Counted from the first letter of the stretch, positions 13,601-59,703 are shown. The stretch is DNA of 64,000 nucleotides from Acanthornis magna (GCA_036785705.1 JAWUZG010000005.1:496001-560000); one strand, 5' to 3'. A program made the numbers and translations. The notes: generated by a model not told the origin, from the sequence alone.

Positions 13601-16600
13601 GTTAACAGAGAAACAACCAGAGAGCAGGTTTTATGTGCATATAAATAAAGGAAACTGAAGGAAAAACAGCACTATTCTCTGGAATGGAGTAAGGTCTCAA
13701 TTTTAAGCTGTGACAGAAAGCAATGTTATGGATTCGGTTAATTACAGCTGCATAAAACTTAAAGGCTCTACAATAGACATATTTTTTGGCTCTACAGCTT
13801 TAACTCTTTCAGGGACTTTACTGGTTCTCACTGCAGTAATTTCTGAATACCTCAGTTTTTTTAAAAAATTATTCTCAGAGTATCCTCTAAAATTGATTTA
13901 GTGCCTCACTTTCATTCTGGGGAGCTAACATACATAAAAACTAAGGCGGGGATTTCAAAGCGGCAAAATGCACATGCACAATAAACACAGTGCAGCCTTG
14001 AAATTTTAGTTCTCTTAAGCAACACGCTCCAGGAAAAGGCGAAAGGGCCTATGGCAGCAAACTGGATTTGGGGCTCTGGTTACTAGAGCATCTTCTTCTC
14101 CATAATCTTTTGTCACATTTGGAAAGCTTGCCTGGAGACACGGCTTTAAGAAATTGCCTGACTGGGAAGAACTAAAGCTTTCATGGAAGTAGGAATGCAC
14201 TGCTCAGTGTTGGGTAAACTGTGCTCTTTCTCCTAACCTCCGCCACTTGCTCAACTTTCTCATCAGTGGTAGTTTTCTCCCCTGCTCCATTTGTGAAATA
14301 GTCTAACACTGGGTGTGGTTTCCCCACAAAACACTTCCTAATTAGTTTCTAAACATTAAATGATTATGGAAGTGCAATTCCCATTCCACTCAGGTGATGA
14401 AAAGCTTTACAGGAGTTCAGTCTCACTTTGTAATTAGAGAAATTAGCTTTCTAAGTTTAGATCACTCAACTGTGCAAATGGGTTCATCTGCTGGAATGTG
14501 TTGCTCCGAAATGTGTGTCAGCCAAGCAGCACGGCGCGGTCCCTATCTCTGCTCCGCAACACTCGCCCAAGTGGGGAGGTCACTTCCAGAACAGCAAGAG
14601 GAAAATAAAGTGTTGTGGGTGTATTATAGGAAAGGCCTTATCTAAAAGCTCACTCATCCGTGATTGACTGCGGTGATATGTCCTTCTCCTTGCAACAGGG
14701 AAGCTTAACTCCTAGATAAAGGATTATCCTAGTGGATGAAATTTCACTCTTTCACTCAGTTTGCCCAGACTTACATCTAAAACTGCAGCAAATTAATTTT
14801 ATTGGCTAATTTTGAGGAGCAAAACTACTTTTATAAAAATCTGGAGGAACAAAGGGGTCCTTCAGCCTTTTCGTTTGCTGCGAAAACAGGTCATTGAGCT
14901 TTATGAATTCTTTATGACTACAGATTCCACATGTCAACAGATTCTTTTCTGGTAGTCCTTTAACTGGTTTATTGAAGGCTGATGCAGGATCAGTCCCCTA
15001 TGATTATGCAACTGTCTTGATCTGCATTACAGAAGAAAACAAAAGTTTAATCACCAACTTAAAAATGAGATGCATCAGGGCCCTGAACGAAGAATTTTTC
15101 CAGGGGCGCCATTCCAAGCTTACCTTCAGGTATCACAAATCTAAGGAAATCCTGTGGGATTGTTCACAGCCATGGCTCAATGAGTCACTGAGCTTTAAAA
15201 GGAAATTACAACTTTCCTCACACAAAGAATTGACTTCACGACACCTGACCCTCATAAGCCAGGCACTCCCTCTAAAGGCTGTGATCCTCGTCCCACCGAA
15301 GTCCTGGGCAATCTCCCAGTGGCCTCAATGAACAGCTCTATATTAGGGAACTGATTCAGGCCCAAAGCGAAGCACTGCCTGTAATGCTGGACTTTGGCAC
15401 ACTCAATGTCTGTAACGGCTTCTAATGTGGATGTGATCTAATTATGTCAGAATAGGAAGATTAGCAGGAAGTAACTTTACGCAATGTAAAATGCCGAGTG
15501 CCAGACGCTGAAAAGTTCTTCACCAGCCACAGAGGAAGAAACGTTGGCTCCACACCTCATGAGACGTGCAGGCAGAGCCCTGCAGCAGGGATTTTATGTG
15601 CACCAGTCTCAGGCTACTCAAAACAGCTTCAGTTCAGGCCCCTGTGCACACGCAGCAATTTGCACGTTGCTGTATCCGTAGTGAAAGCAGCTGAAAAGAT
15701 GCTCAGGCCGCAAGCAATGTGCTCAGCTGGTTTTCAGTGCTGCGGTGCAGTGGCTCAAGTTCTGGCCTTGAGTCCGGTGAAAAAAAGCCAGAGATGGGGC
15801 TTCAAGGGTAAAATTCTGGACTAAATAAGTTTAGGGGGTTTTACTGCTGACTTCTGTGAGGTCAAAATTTCCTTCAGTGGTGCATGTGAGAGAATTTGTA
15901 GAGCGCTTCTGCACATGACTCATGCTCTGCCTTGCTTTACCTATCACTAATACTCTCCATCTCAAAACATTGGGAGACTTAATTCATTAATGCTTGCAGT
16001 GCATTTTAAGTTGTTGGACAAGTAATTCTCTTTGAGGGTAGCTACACTGCTGAGTCACAACCACTGTGGGAAACAGAACTCTGGATTTCCTAAGCATTGG
16101 AGTCAAACAGGTGGAGTAACCTTCTACAGAAAGGCCAACTCCAGACCTGCCCTAAAGGTACAGAGCATACCAGCAAGCAGCAGGGTATTTAAAGGCCCAG
16201 AGGAGCAAATGTGTGGCACTTGGGAATGAGTAGGCTGTGGACGCTAACCAACACCCACTGGAAAAAAAAGAAGAGAGGCACCGGTATCACCAATCTGGAG
16301 CCTCGTTGCAGAATAAACACCATGAAGGTTTACCAGCCTCCAAAAAGTTAATGACTCCAATAAGGTACAACCAATACTGCAGGAACCTGGGGACTGAAAG
16401 AGGCTGGAAGGAGTATTCGGCAACCACGCATGTCACAGGCGTGCCAAAATCGCTGGTGTGTAATCTAAGTCGTGAACTCACAAATGGGAACCGACCTGCA
16501 GGAGTCTGGTGGAAGTCTGAGCACAGTTCTAAGGTGAGAGGCACAAATACCACCAGCTTTCCAGCCTGGGGCACTCCAGAATGGGACAGATCTCACCACT

Positions 16601-16755
16601 GCCAAGAACAGGCATGCACTTTGCTTTTGCCATAGGAAATGAAAACAAAGGATATAAAATTAGGTCAGAAATCTTGTTTTCCTCTGTACCACTGGCTCTG
16701 GTGTATAAAATAGACATTCACACATCTACTGCATTAGATCAGGGTGGAATAGATC
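10613..16755. other. Gene-free proximal 5' flank of JAG1
   Basis: No gene is recognised. The longest frames (for example about 14972-15331 and 16237-16635, plus strand) start at non-ATG codons and show no family resemblance. Two stretches look less like neutral DNA and may be regulatory: 11130-11360, which keeps several CpGs, two CTCATTAG motifs and the 10-bp palindrome gtctcgagac at 11246-11255; and 14650-14950, rich in short homeodomain-like and SOX-like words. This is inference only. Confidence 0.5.
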
Positions 16756-16915
16756 AGGACATAAGAATAGCTGCTCTGGGTCAGACCGAACGCCATGTAG
16801 GCCAAGTTCCTGTCGCCAGAGCCTCAGGAAGAAAGGGACAGTGATGCAGCGAGTTCCCAGCACAGTCATCCAACTTCTAGACCCACAGCCCAGGGACTTC
16901 CCAAACCAGAGACAA
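16756..16915. repeat. Old interspersed repeat (family unresolved)
   Basis: The words 'acataagaatagctgctctg' and 'ggtcagaccgaa', followed by a 'ccaagttcctgtc' block, recall a widespread reptile/bird interspersed repeat whose core reads about ACATAAGAA...CTGGGTCAGACC...TATCCTGTC. I cannot assign it to a named family from sequence alone. The right boundary is a guess. Confidence 0.45.
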
Positions 16916-17925
16916 AGTTAGGGGTGGGGTTTTTTGGGTTTTCTTTTTTTTTGTTCAATGCCCTTTGATGTGTGGTTCTTCCTCTGGGAACCAGTCTGAA
17001 CTCTTTCTGCTACTGTACAAACTTTTGGGCTTCTCAGTGCCCTGTGGCAGGGAGTCCCTCAAGTAATCACCTGGCTGTGTGGCTCTGGACCTTGCTCCTG
17101 AAAGGATGTGCGGCACAGCGATCCCAGCACCCACTTGAAAACTGGGATGAGCCTCTCCAGCGCGGGGACAGGGTCCCTGATGGTCTCAGCACTCCCCCAG
17201 CACTGTGATACCGGCACTGATCTGAGGGATCAGCTGAGGGATCTTTCCTCCCGCTCGAAGCGCGGGAAGCCCTCAGGGGCGCGACCTCGTGTTGAGGCGG
17301 GAACAACGAGTCACTCGCACGGTGGCGACTGCCACCTCCGCTTCCCTCAGGAGAGCCGCTGCCCGGGGCTGCCTCGGGGTCCCGGGCCGGCCGTGCCTCC
17401 CGTCCCCTGAGGATGCGCCGACTCACTCCGGCAGCGCCCCCACCCCGCCTCAGGGACCGACGGGCGGCAAGGGCGGCCGGCCACCGCCGGCCAGTGCCAG
17501 GGGAAGGTTTCACACCGCAAAAAGTGTCCCTCAAAAGGCTTCGTTCTTCCTTCCACCAGCGCCGAGGAGACGAGGAGGAAGAGGCTGCGGCTCCCGGGCG
17601 GGCCGGACCCGCGCGTCCCCTCAGCGAGCGGCGGGGCGGGAAAAGCCCTGAGCCGGGAGCACCGCTGAGGGAGCGCCGGGGCCGCCTCAGCGCGGCTGCG
17701 CCTGCTCCAGGTAGCGCTGGAAGCACCTGCGGAGCGGCGCTTCCCGAGGGACAGACCCTCGGGGCGGCCGGGCCGCGCCACCTCCCTCAGGCGGAGGAGC
17801 CGCCGAGCCGCAGCTACCTCCGTCCCCACCGCCTCCTCCTCCGCCCTCCAGTACCTGCCTTCCCCCGCCCGTGCCATTCCCCTCCTCTGCTCCCTCCTCC
17901 TGCTGTCCCCCTCATGCATATGGAT

Positions 17926-17939
17926 GGGCGCATGCGCCC
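17926..17939. promoter_or_regulatory. JAG1: NRF1-type palindrome GGGCGCATGCGCCC
   Basis: This is a perfect 14-bp palindrome containing GCGCATGCGC, the accepted NRF1 binding consensus. It lies about 300 bp upstream of the likely start site. A CATATG E-box sits just before it at 17917-17922. Binding is inferred from the motif only. Confidence 0.6.
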
Positions 17940-18018
17940 GCCGCCCTGGGCTAGATGAAGCGGAGCGGCGGCGGCGCTCCCAGACGGGCGGGCGGCTGCG
18001 GGGCGGTGCGTGTGCTGC

Positions 18019-18064
18019 ATGTGCGTGTGTGTGTGAGTGAGTGAGTGTGTGTGCGTGTGTGTGT
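18019..18064. repeat. (GT)n/(GTGA)n microsatellite
   Basis: Interrupted GT dinucleotide run with three GTGA units in the middle, inside the promoter CpG island. Such tracts vary in length between individuals and can take up Z-DNA. Confidence 0.9.
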
Positions 18065-18131
18065 CTCGGGGGGGCGAGGGGCTCCGCCGCAAGAAATAAA
18101 AGGATTGGGATAATAATCGCCATAATAAAAC

Positions 18132-18190
18132 AAAAAAAAAAAAAAAAAAAAAAAGGAGAGAGAGAGAAAAGGGAAAGAAAAGAGGGGAGG
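18132..18190. repeat. A23 tract continuing as a 59-nt homopurine run
   Basis: Twenty-three A residues (18132-18154) run straight into G/A-only sequence up to 18190, making a 59-nt uninterrupted purine strand directly upstream of the TATA-like element. Homopurine stretches of this kind disfavour nucleosomes and can form triplexes. Confidence 0.9.
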
Positions 18191-18205
18191 CGAGAGAATA
18201 AGGCG

Positions 18206-18214
18206 GATAAAAGG
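18206..18214 (+). promoter_or_regulatory. JAG1: TATA-like element GATAAAAGG
   Basis: Sits about 296 bp before the JAG1 ATG, and no upstream ATG lies between it and the start codon. It would set a start site near 18,236 and a 5' leader of about 265 nt. CpG-island promoters often use dispersed starts, so the exact site is uncertain. Confidence 0.4.
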
Positions 18215-18309
18215 AGGCCGGGCTGCTTTGCATTGAAGAGCGGGGCGCTATTGAAAGCGCTTGAAAAGCGGCGTTGTCCGGCGCGGGTGCGCCGCGGTAT
18301 ATTAGACCG

Positions 18310-18420
18310 GGGCGGCGGCGGCGGCGGCAAGAGCGGCGGCGGCGCCTCCTCCTCCTCCACCACCACCTCCTCCTCCTCCTCCTCCTCCTCCTTCTTCTCC
18401 TCCTCCCTCCTGGCCCTCCC
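18310..18420. repeat. JAG1: 5' leader (GGC)n followed by (CCT)n polypyrimidine tract
   Basis: A GGC run at about 18310-18327 is followed by repeated CCT/CTC triplets through about 18418. The complementary strand is (GGA)n, a known G-quadruplex-forming repeat. Both would lie in the transcribed 5' leader if transcription begins near 18,236. The JAG1 frame stays open through it but has no ATG. Confidence 0.8.
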
Positions 18421-18483
18421 CGTCCCGTCCCGACCCGGAGCGAGCGGCGGCGGCGGCCCTGCAGGCGGGCGGGCGGGCAGCGC

Positions 18484-18501
18484 GGCGGCGGCGGCGGCGG
18501 C
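18484..18501 (+). repeat. JAG1: (CGG)n run abutting the JAG1 start codon
   Basis: About six GGC/CGG triplets end directly at the ATG at 18502. This gives a strongly structured, GC-only context just before initiation. Confidence 0.85.
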
Positions 18502-52350
<33,849 letters not shown>

Positions 52351-53669
52351 CAGACAGTGGGGTGCTGCCATGCAGGGCCTTTGAGTATCATTATAAAGGC
52401 ACTCAAGAGCTTGTAGTTCTTAAACTGTTGTGTAATATTTGAGTCTAAGGCTATTATTTACTTAGAATCCCTGTGTTAATTTAAGTTTGGACAAGCTGGC
52501 TTACACTGGCAATGATAGTTGCTGTGGTTGGCTGGAATACCAAGTGCTGCATTTCACATCTATGCAAAACTAGTCAAAAGTGCCCTCCTGTAAATTCAGC
52601 TGCAGCTGATCCATCACAGAAACGTTCCATAAGGTATCACATAGCCTTATTACTCTTCCTTAGTGTTCATTTTTTTTTTCTGCCAGATGTTCCGATTTAT
52701 ACAGTTTCTTTAGAATAATACATTTTATTTATATTTATTGAATTTGAGTTTTTTGTATATTGGTTTTATGGTGACGTACAACTAGTTCTGTATTTGAAAG
52801 TGCCTTTGCAGCTCGGAACCACAGCAACTATCAAAAATAAGTTTATTATTTATTTTTTTATTGTATTTTTGTTGGGGGCGGGTGGGGGGAACTTGTCAGC
52901 AGTTGCTGGTAAATGAAGAATTTAAAGAGGAAAATGTGTCAAAAATAGAAGTTTGTATAGATATGTAAATAATTCTTTTTTTATTAATCACTGTGTATAT
53001 TTGATTTATTAACTTAATAATCAAGAGCCTTAAAATATCATTCCTTTTTATTTATATGTATGTGTTTAGAGTTGAAGGTTTTTGATAGCATTGTAAGCTC
53101 GTGGCTTCTCTATTTTGAATTTATTTTCTTGTTACATGTTGCCTATATGCCAAAACTAAGGTGTTCTAAAATAGTTTATTTTTAATAGGATGGGCTTTCA
53201 TGCCTTGATGCTGGTTTTTGTACAATGTCAAACGTTTGAAACACCTTCCATAGTATCACTTTAAGACTATTTGTAAGTACTGACTGAGGCAGTTTAGAGA
53301 ATTAGACTAGAAAATTTTTTTTGCTGCTTTAGACTTGAAAACCGAGTGACAGGCAGATAATCTGCTAAGAAGCAGTTTAAGGGAACAAAACTGAGCTATT
53401 ACTTTATGTAGATGAAATGTGAGTGGTTGCATGTAATTAAAAATATCAAATTAGCGTGTGAAGTTGGAAACACAGCAATCTTATTTTGTAAATTCTAATT
53501 ATTTTTTTTCTCACCATGAATATGTAATACTGAACCAATACTGAACCACTTGTAGATTTGACTTTTTTTGTAATCTACTGCATTTAGGGAGTATTCTAAT
53601 AAGCTAGTTGTTGAATACTTGAACAGTAGAATGTCCAGTAAGATCACTGTGTAGGTTTGCCATAGATTA

Positions 53670-53676
53670 CACTGCC
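53670..53676 (+). promoter_or_regulatory. JAG1: miR-34 seed match CACTGCC in JAG1 3'UTR
   Basis: Matches positions 2-8 of the miR-34 seed. JAG1 is an established miR-34a target in mammals, so an equivalent bird site is plausible. It is a 7-mer, since the following base is C rather than A. Confidence 0.5.
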
Positions 53677-53745
53677 CGCCTTAACAAGTGAGGAAATCAA
53701 AGTGCTATTACGATGTTTAAGATCAAAAGGCTTATAAACATAGTC

Positions 53746-53769
53746 ATCTCAGTGGTTAACCACCGAGAT
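53746..53769 (+). repeat. JAG1: 24-nt near-perfect palindrome in JAG1 3'UTR
   Basis: atctcagtggtt is followed directly by aaccaccgagat, reverse complements except for one A/C mismatch. It lies about 70 nt before the poly(A) signal and could fold into a hairpin in the mRNA. Confidence 0.85.
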
Positions 53770-53837
53770 CATGAAGATACCTTGTATTGTGATATTAGTG
53801 TTATATGAAAATGCATCTTTGATGTGTTGTTCCTGGC

Positions 53838-53843
53838 AATAAA
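53838..53843 (+). terminator. JAG1: JAG1 poly(A) signal AATAAA
   Basis: Canonical hexamer 1.49 kb after the stop codon, followed within about 25-30 nt by a T-rich downstream element (ttttttgtatg). Cleavage is expected near 53,855-53,870. Confidence 0.8.
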
Positions 53844-54297
53844 TCTTGAAAAGTAATATTTATTAAATTTTTTGTATGAAAACATAAAAGAGCGTGGAGA
53901 TTATTGAGCTTGGAGGCACTCCCGGCCAGTCAGTTGTGCAAAAGCAGGGGCAGGTGCTGCTGGAGCTTTCCAAGACCTGCCCCTGCCTTTGGTGGAGTCA
54001 GTTTTTTGTTAGATGATTACACGTTCCCCTCTGGCTCCGAATGGGATTGAAGAGGGTTGAAAGCAGCATGGCCCTTGTTCTCACTGCCTCTTGGCCAATG
54101 TCCCTCCGTGTGCTCCTGAGAGAGGATGGTGTGACTGCAATTGTGCAACGAGTTTACCCTGCACGGGCCAATGAGCTACCCCCAGATAGGAACCAAATCT
54201 AAGTAGCTAGGCAAGATCCAAAGTGCTGACCTGGATGGGAAGGGATCCATAGATGATGCTGATTTGTAATGGGCAAAAAGCGCTTTGTAAAGCATAA

Positions 54298-54303
54298 AAT
54301 AAA
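54298..54303 (+). terminator. JAG1: Possible distal JAG1 poly(A) signal
   Basis: A second AATAAA, 460 nt downstream of the main one; a third lies at 54551-54556. Either could give longer 3'UTR forms. No transcript evidence. Confidence 0.35.
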
Positions 54304-55976
54304 CTCTGAAAGTATTCAACACGATGGCTTTGAATGCTGAACTAATGCTGCCCCTCCCACCTCAGTGCAGGGGGTGGCTGCCTCAGGGTCTGCTCTGGTT
54401 TTGCCATGTTCTGATGAAGCTGCAAAGTTGTTCTGCTAAGGGGCTACTGCAAAGCTGAAGGAACAATTAACTCTGTAACAAGTTCATTGAAAAATAGTTA
54501 AACCGACCTGCTGCAAGGTTAGGCTTTTGCATCTGTATTTGTTTGTAGTAAATAAATAGATATTTTATATACAGATTGCTGCGATATGAATATACTGAAC
54601 GCTAACAAACCTGAGAGTGAGGAATGCTTTCTTCTGTACTTTTTTACAGCTGTCTAAAAAATATGATAAAACCTAATTAGTGTTATTTTTTATTTTAAAC
54701 TCACTTTAGGAGATTTCTGTCATGGCTACACTATTTTGGCTGGGTGCTGCTTTTACTCTTCACACTCACAGGTCACACAGTGCAAGCACTGGAGCCTCTT
54801 TAGTTTACTGCCTCCTGAAGGGGAAGTCAACAAGATTAGCTTCAGCTGACCACTTCAATAATTCCTCATCAAACAAATCCCATGAGTATTTATTTCCTTT
54901 TGTTCCTTGACTCTAAATCTGCAACAAAGCAAACACGTCATGTCAAAAAAAGCCACTTAAAGATAATAGAATCTTCCACCTGCCTGCAAAGGGCAAAGCC
55001 AGGCTATTCTCTGACAGCTTTCCCATACTTCTAATGTTGAATTAACCATCTTCCTGCTGTCTGCTGTTCACATGGGTCTCAAATTCAATGCTACAGCTAG
55101 CAACTGCCTCTTCCAATGCTCAAACATACCCGAATTTGTCGGGGTTAGGAAGAGTCTGCCTCCTATTAAACAAAAATACAATAGTTTTTAAAAAATATGG
55201 CATTTGCTGTTTCTGGGAACATATATTTGTCAGGCTTATTCAAAACCTCCTGAGGCAATTCCTGTTTACAGACTTAATCATTTAACAATGTGTACATTTA
55301 GTGATAAAGCTGTTTAGGTCTCTGAAGACTCAGTGAAAGCAAAACCTGGGTTCCTCAAGCTTCAAAACATGTCAAAAGCCCTGAGCCCAGAGTTCATTTC
55401 TTTACTTCCAGCCCTTGCTGTGCTCCAAAGTGCTATATGGACCATGCAGAGGTTTTGTTACTGCAGAGCTCCTCCACACACACTCTGCTTTTCCCCATTT
55501 CCCCATGGATTTCCCTCATTTTGTTGCCACCTCATGATGTTAGAAAATTAGAATCGTGCAATTTGTACAGGGGGCAGGAAGAAAATTCGGTGCAATTGCC
55601 ATAATGGTATTTTTATTTAATCGTCCTCTCTCAGCGGTAGCTCCAAAACTTACACTGGTGACCGTAACACAAGGACAGTCCCCCAAAGCTCAGATCCACC
55701 ACCAGGCAAGGGGCTGGTCTAGGAAGTGGTTTCCGTTGCCATGAAAATAAATAGAAATGTGAAGTTTAGGGCTTCCCCCTTAGAATACCAAGGCACATTT
55801 ATTTTTGTGGAAATCATACTTTGCCAGTTCACACTTTTACTACTCAGGACTAAGATATACTCTGTTTAGTCAGAAGTTTCCTGCTGCTAGCATGTGTTTG
55901 TTCTTTGGATTCATCTTCATCTAAGAAATGAAAAGTGTGTACTTTCTGAGCTGCCAATTAAGCATAGGAGCTTTAA

Positions 55977-56066
55977 AGTAAAATAAAATAAAAATAAAAA
56001 TAAAATAAAATAAAATAAAATAAAATAAAATAAAATAAAATAAAATAAAATAAAATAAAATAAAAA
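55977..56066. repeat. (AAAAT)n pentanucleotide microsatellite
   Basis: About 18 near-perfect AAAAT/TAAAA units over 90 nt, slightly irregular at the left end. Probably polymorphic. It may derive from a poly(A) tail, though no retroelement body is visible beside it. Confidence 0.95.
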
Positions 56067-59000
56067 GCTCCCCTTAGCACTCTGAGCTTTGCTCCTACCT
56101 ACAGCTAATTGAACCTGCCAAATCTGGGTTTGGTTCAGCCCGAGCTGAACACGGCCACATCAAAGCTCTGCTCCTCCGCATGGAAAGGGCCCATCTTATG
56201 CAGAGGTACCTGGGAAAGGTGCTGATGGTGCAGGTTACATCAGCCCTCGCACCAATATATTCATGTCACCAGGAATGGCAGCCTTGGGAACGGCTCCCTC
56301 TGCACTGCTGACAGGAGCCCAGGGCAGCTGGCGAGCACCGGGAGTCGAAGCCCCTCAGGCCAGGAATGTGAAGCAGGCTGGGGCCCAAACGTGCGACCTG
56401 CATCTGCAGCCATGTCCCGATGAAAGCATTTTCCCTTGCACAGACACACCTCCCGTTCTCACACCAGCTGACACACCTGCGCAGCAAGAGTTAAAGAGTT
56501 AGTCAGCTCCCTGCCAAGCGAAAATGCACAAGGTTATGCTCCCTGTTGCTCCTTGAAGAGTGCCTGATTCTGCTCCTTATCTGCCAGCCCTCGGGCCGAA
56601 TCCAGCCCTGCCTCCCAACTATCCCAAGCCCAGGGTGCTGCCCTGCCATCTGCGGAGTCACAAGGCAGAGCCTTCATGGTTTATCAGGAGTGCCTGCAGA
56701 GATGAGAAGTTCTAACAAGGGAAGTACCAAATTCAGCCTTTTCCTCCCCAGAAGATGGAAGTGATTGTGTAACCTCCCCCTCCCTTCTAACAGAAGCAAG
56801 AATATTTGAGTATATTTAAGAATTTTTTTGACTTCCTCTTTTTTCAGAATTGACAGCGGTGGCCATCGTGGTTTTGCCAGTCCACAAAAAGTTGGCTTGC
56901 AAAGGTCAGAGATTGCTCCCAAAAGAAGGAAAACACAATAAAATAGCTGTGCAAGGATTATCTCCAGTTTCTGGGGGGGAGGAGGAGGAGGAGAGGGGTG
57001 CAGGCTCTGTATGGTTCAGCAGCTGCTTCCCTGGCACTGGGGCAGCAGCGGAGCCACGCGGGATCAGACGGCGTCAGACCGGAGTCCCAGCCCACATCTG
57101 CCAGAGAGCGCCTTCTGTGATGTGCAAATTGTTTCAACCAGTTTCTCTACAGGGTGGAGAAATAAAGCTCTATTCCTTTCATTCTAGCACTATGAGATCA
57201 TATTGATATTAAAAAGGGGCATGCCCAGCTCTAGAATTAGAGTTCAAGACACTTTTCTTTAAAGATCTGATGCATATATAAAAAGATAATTATTACGCCA
57301 GCAAGTAAGGTAGTTATGGAGCTAGAGTACCAATTCCTACTACTGTACTAAAGGATTTAACTGGGGCAGAATGGGAGCAAATCCCTGAAATTCTTATTCA
57401 CAAAAGTTGCACTGTCAGCTCTCAGAGGAATAGATCCCAGCTCTGGAATAACTTAAGTGGATAGTAAAGAAGGTAGGACAGTTGTAGCTAATTTCCTGGA
57501 CAATTTCCAGGTTACAGCTGAAATGCCCTGTGATGCTCCATCATTTCCCCAACTTTTAGGATTTTTCAGCATAAGGCAATATCAAACAAATAACAAGCCC
57601 CCACCTAGAAATGTCACCTTAATGCCACCACGGAAAGGACAAGGTCACGCACTACCAGATTCTATTTGAATTATGTGGGGAAAAAAGGTGAACAAAAGGA
57701 CTTGCGTGAGTTGATGAAAGAAACTGCTGCTCCTTAAGCAGCTTGCTTTACCTTGGAAACACTCTTCCCTCAGTGCTGCCCCAGCTGTCAGAATAAGCAC
57801 TTCCAGCTCCCTCCAGGTTCAGCTGCCGAGCGCTTTGATATTCCTCTGATGAAAGGCTCTGTGCACAGCCCTTCCCTCAGCCCACATCTTCTCCTTCACA
57901 CGGGTTACTGGAAGCGAGTTAATGTTTATTAAAGGAGAAAAAAGCAAAAAGCAAAGAAGTGAGGAGTGCCTTTTATTAAAGCTAATTTCTGAGGCCAACC
58001 CACACTTCCCACAGCTGGCAAAAAGGCTTGGTGTTATTGCCTCAGTTTGCTGCAGCCCATTTGAAAACAGAACAAAACCTTTCACTGGGTACTGATAAAG
58101 CCAAAGAGATAACTACTCATAACATGCAATCTGGGAGAGTCAATATTTCACAGCTTTCTTATTCCAGTTGCAAACAGAAAAATGTTTCCTCCATTTTTTT
58201 TCTTTAGAAAGAAACCATTTTCCAGTCAAAAGCCAATGAGATGATGATGCAAAATGCCAACTACAATTCAGCCAACTCAATCCACATGCTAAGCAGCGCG
58301 AGGGAAGGAACTTCACACTGACCAAATAAAAGCCTTTGGAAGCTACCTAACACCTTCATTTGGTCTAAACCTTCTGTAGAAAGGGAAGTTTGGGTGTTTA
58401 CCTGGCAGGTAACACCAGAACCAGGACAAAGCTTAGCACCCACAAGATCTTGGGATACTTAAAACCTTCCTACCGATCAACAGTGGCAAGGGAAATTTCA
58501 CGTAAGCTGCTTCCTCTTTATAAATGATATGTAAAAAGCTGGTCTAGCTTTTGATAAGTGTTTAACCATAAAAGTCAACTAAACAAATATTTTTAACTGC
58601 TTTGATGTAAAGAATAATGATAACAATCATCTGTACACATTAGAAAGTGTTTCACTAGGAAAGGACTGTTCATTATCAGCAAACAGCACAGACCAAATGA
58701 ACCAGATGATTCATTAAAAATAAAAACCCACCACAGCTGGCTGGTTTAGGACAAAAAAATAAACCAAAGACATTGTTTCTGTGCTTCAATTGCAGTTTCA
58801 GAAGAGAACAGAACCTTAAATATTCATTACTTTTAAAGAAAGGTATGCCAATGCTGCACAGAAGCAATTTGGTAATAGAAAGCCGAGACTTGCAAACTGC
58901 TAATTTTACTTCAGCTCAGTTTCCAGTTCCCTTTTTTCCCCTGAACTTGATTTAGGAAATCAGGTTTGTGGCTCAAGAGCATGTCAGACCACACCTCTTC

Positions 59001-59664
59001 CAGTCCTCAGGGTGCAGGTGGATGGGTGATAAAAACATGAAGTCTGAGGACTCTGGTCTTGAAGCAGAGAGAGAAGAGACACATGGACACAGCCTGGGTG
59101 TCCCAGCATCCCCCAAAGCACCACCAGGTTAGCAAAAGGGAGGCTGGTATAAAAGTCCTGATGCACAGACAAAAGAAAGCACAGTTTTGACTGTCTAAAA
59201 TCCAGAAATAACTGTAAACTCAAAGATTTTTCCCTGAAGAGTTGCATTTCTGAGAGGGTTCGAGACACAACTTTTGATAGTGACAAAGCTCAAAACCACA
59301 CAGCTCCAAAGAGCCTAGCACCTACCAAGACAGTGGACAGAAGGAATGATGCCACTGTGTACTTGTGAGAAGGTCCACCTGCCTTTCTTCTGACTCTCCA
59401 GGCTCTAAGACCGTCAATCACCTTACATCTCTTACTGCTGCACGATCACTGTCTTGAAAGGAGGATGTTCCAGGCATCAGAGAGGAGATGGAACACAGTA
59501 TTTTAAGTAACATAACAAAATACCCTAAAGGAGAGATCGAGTGCTCTTAGCTACACAATGTTTTAATCTACCCAAGCCCCCTATAAATGTACGACATTCA
59601 TTTGTAAGGGTGCAGACAGGTATGTTATTCAGTTAAGATTAAAACTAAATTGTAATTACAAAGT

Positions 59665-59703
59665 TAATATATATATATATACACACATATATACATATAT
59701 AAA
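59665..59703. repeat. (TA)n/(CA)n low-complexity repeat
   Basis: Alternating TA with short acaca inserts, ending at atataaac. Simple repeat. Confidence 0.85.

Larger units (their letters stand above)
52351..53865 (+). other. JAG1: JAG1 3' untranslated region
   Basis: AT-rich, about 1.5 kb, ending near the AATAAA at 53838. Visible regulatory words: AU-rich TTATTTATT-type elements (about 52726-52740 and 52842-52860), a Pumilio-type TGTAAATA (52964-52971), a miR-26 8-mer match TACTTGAA (53616-53623), a miR-34 seed match CACTGCC (53670-53676), and a 24-nt near-palindrome (53746-53769). Function of each site is inferred from motif only. Confidence 0.85.

Noticed and set aside
14972..15331. 119-codon plus-strand frame
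   Set aside because: Starts at TTG, has no family resemblance and no splice partners; expected by chance.
16237..16635. 132-codon plus-strand frame
   Set aside because: Non-ATG start and composition unlike protein families I know; lies in the gene-free flank next to an old repeat.
18274..18501. N-terminally extended JAG1 in frame with the ATG
   Set aside because: The frame is open for 76 codons upstream, but has no ATG and only a TTG at its start. It encodes poly-Leu and Arg runs from repeats, and the ATG at 18502 begins a proper signal peptide.
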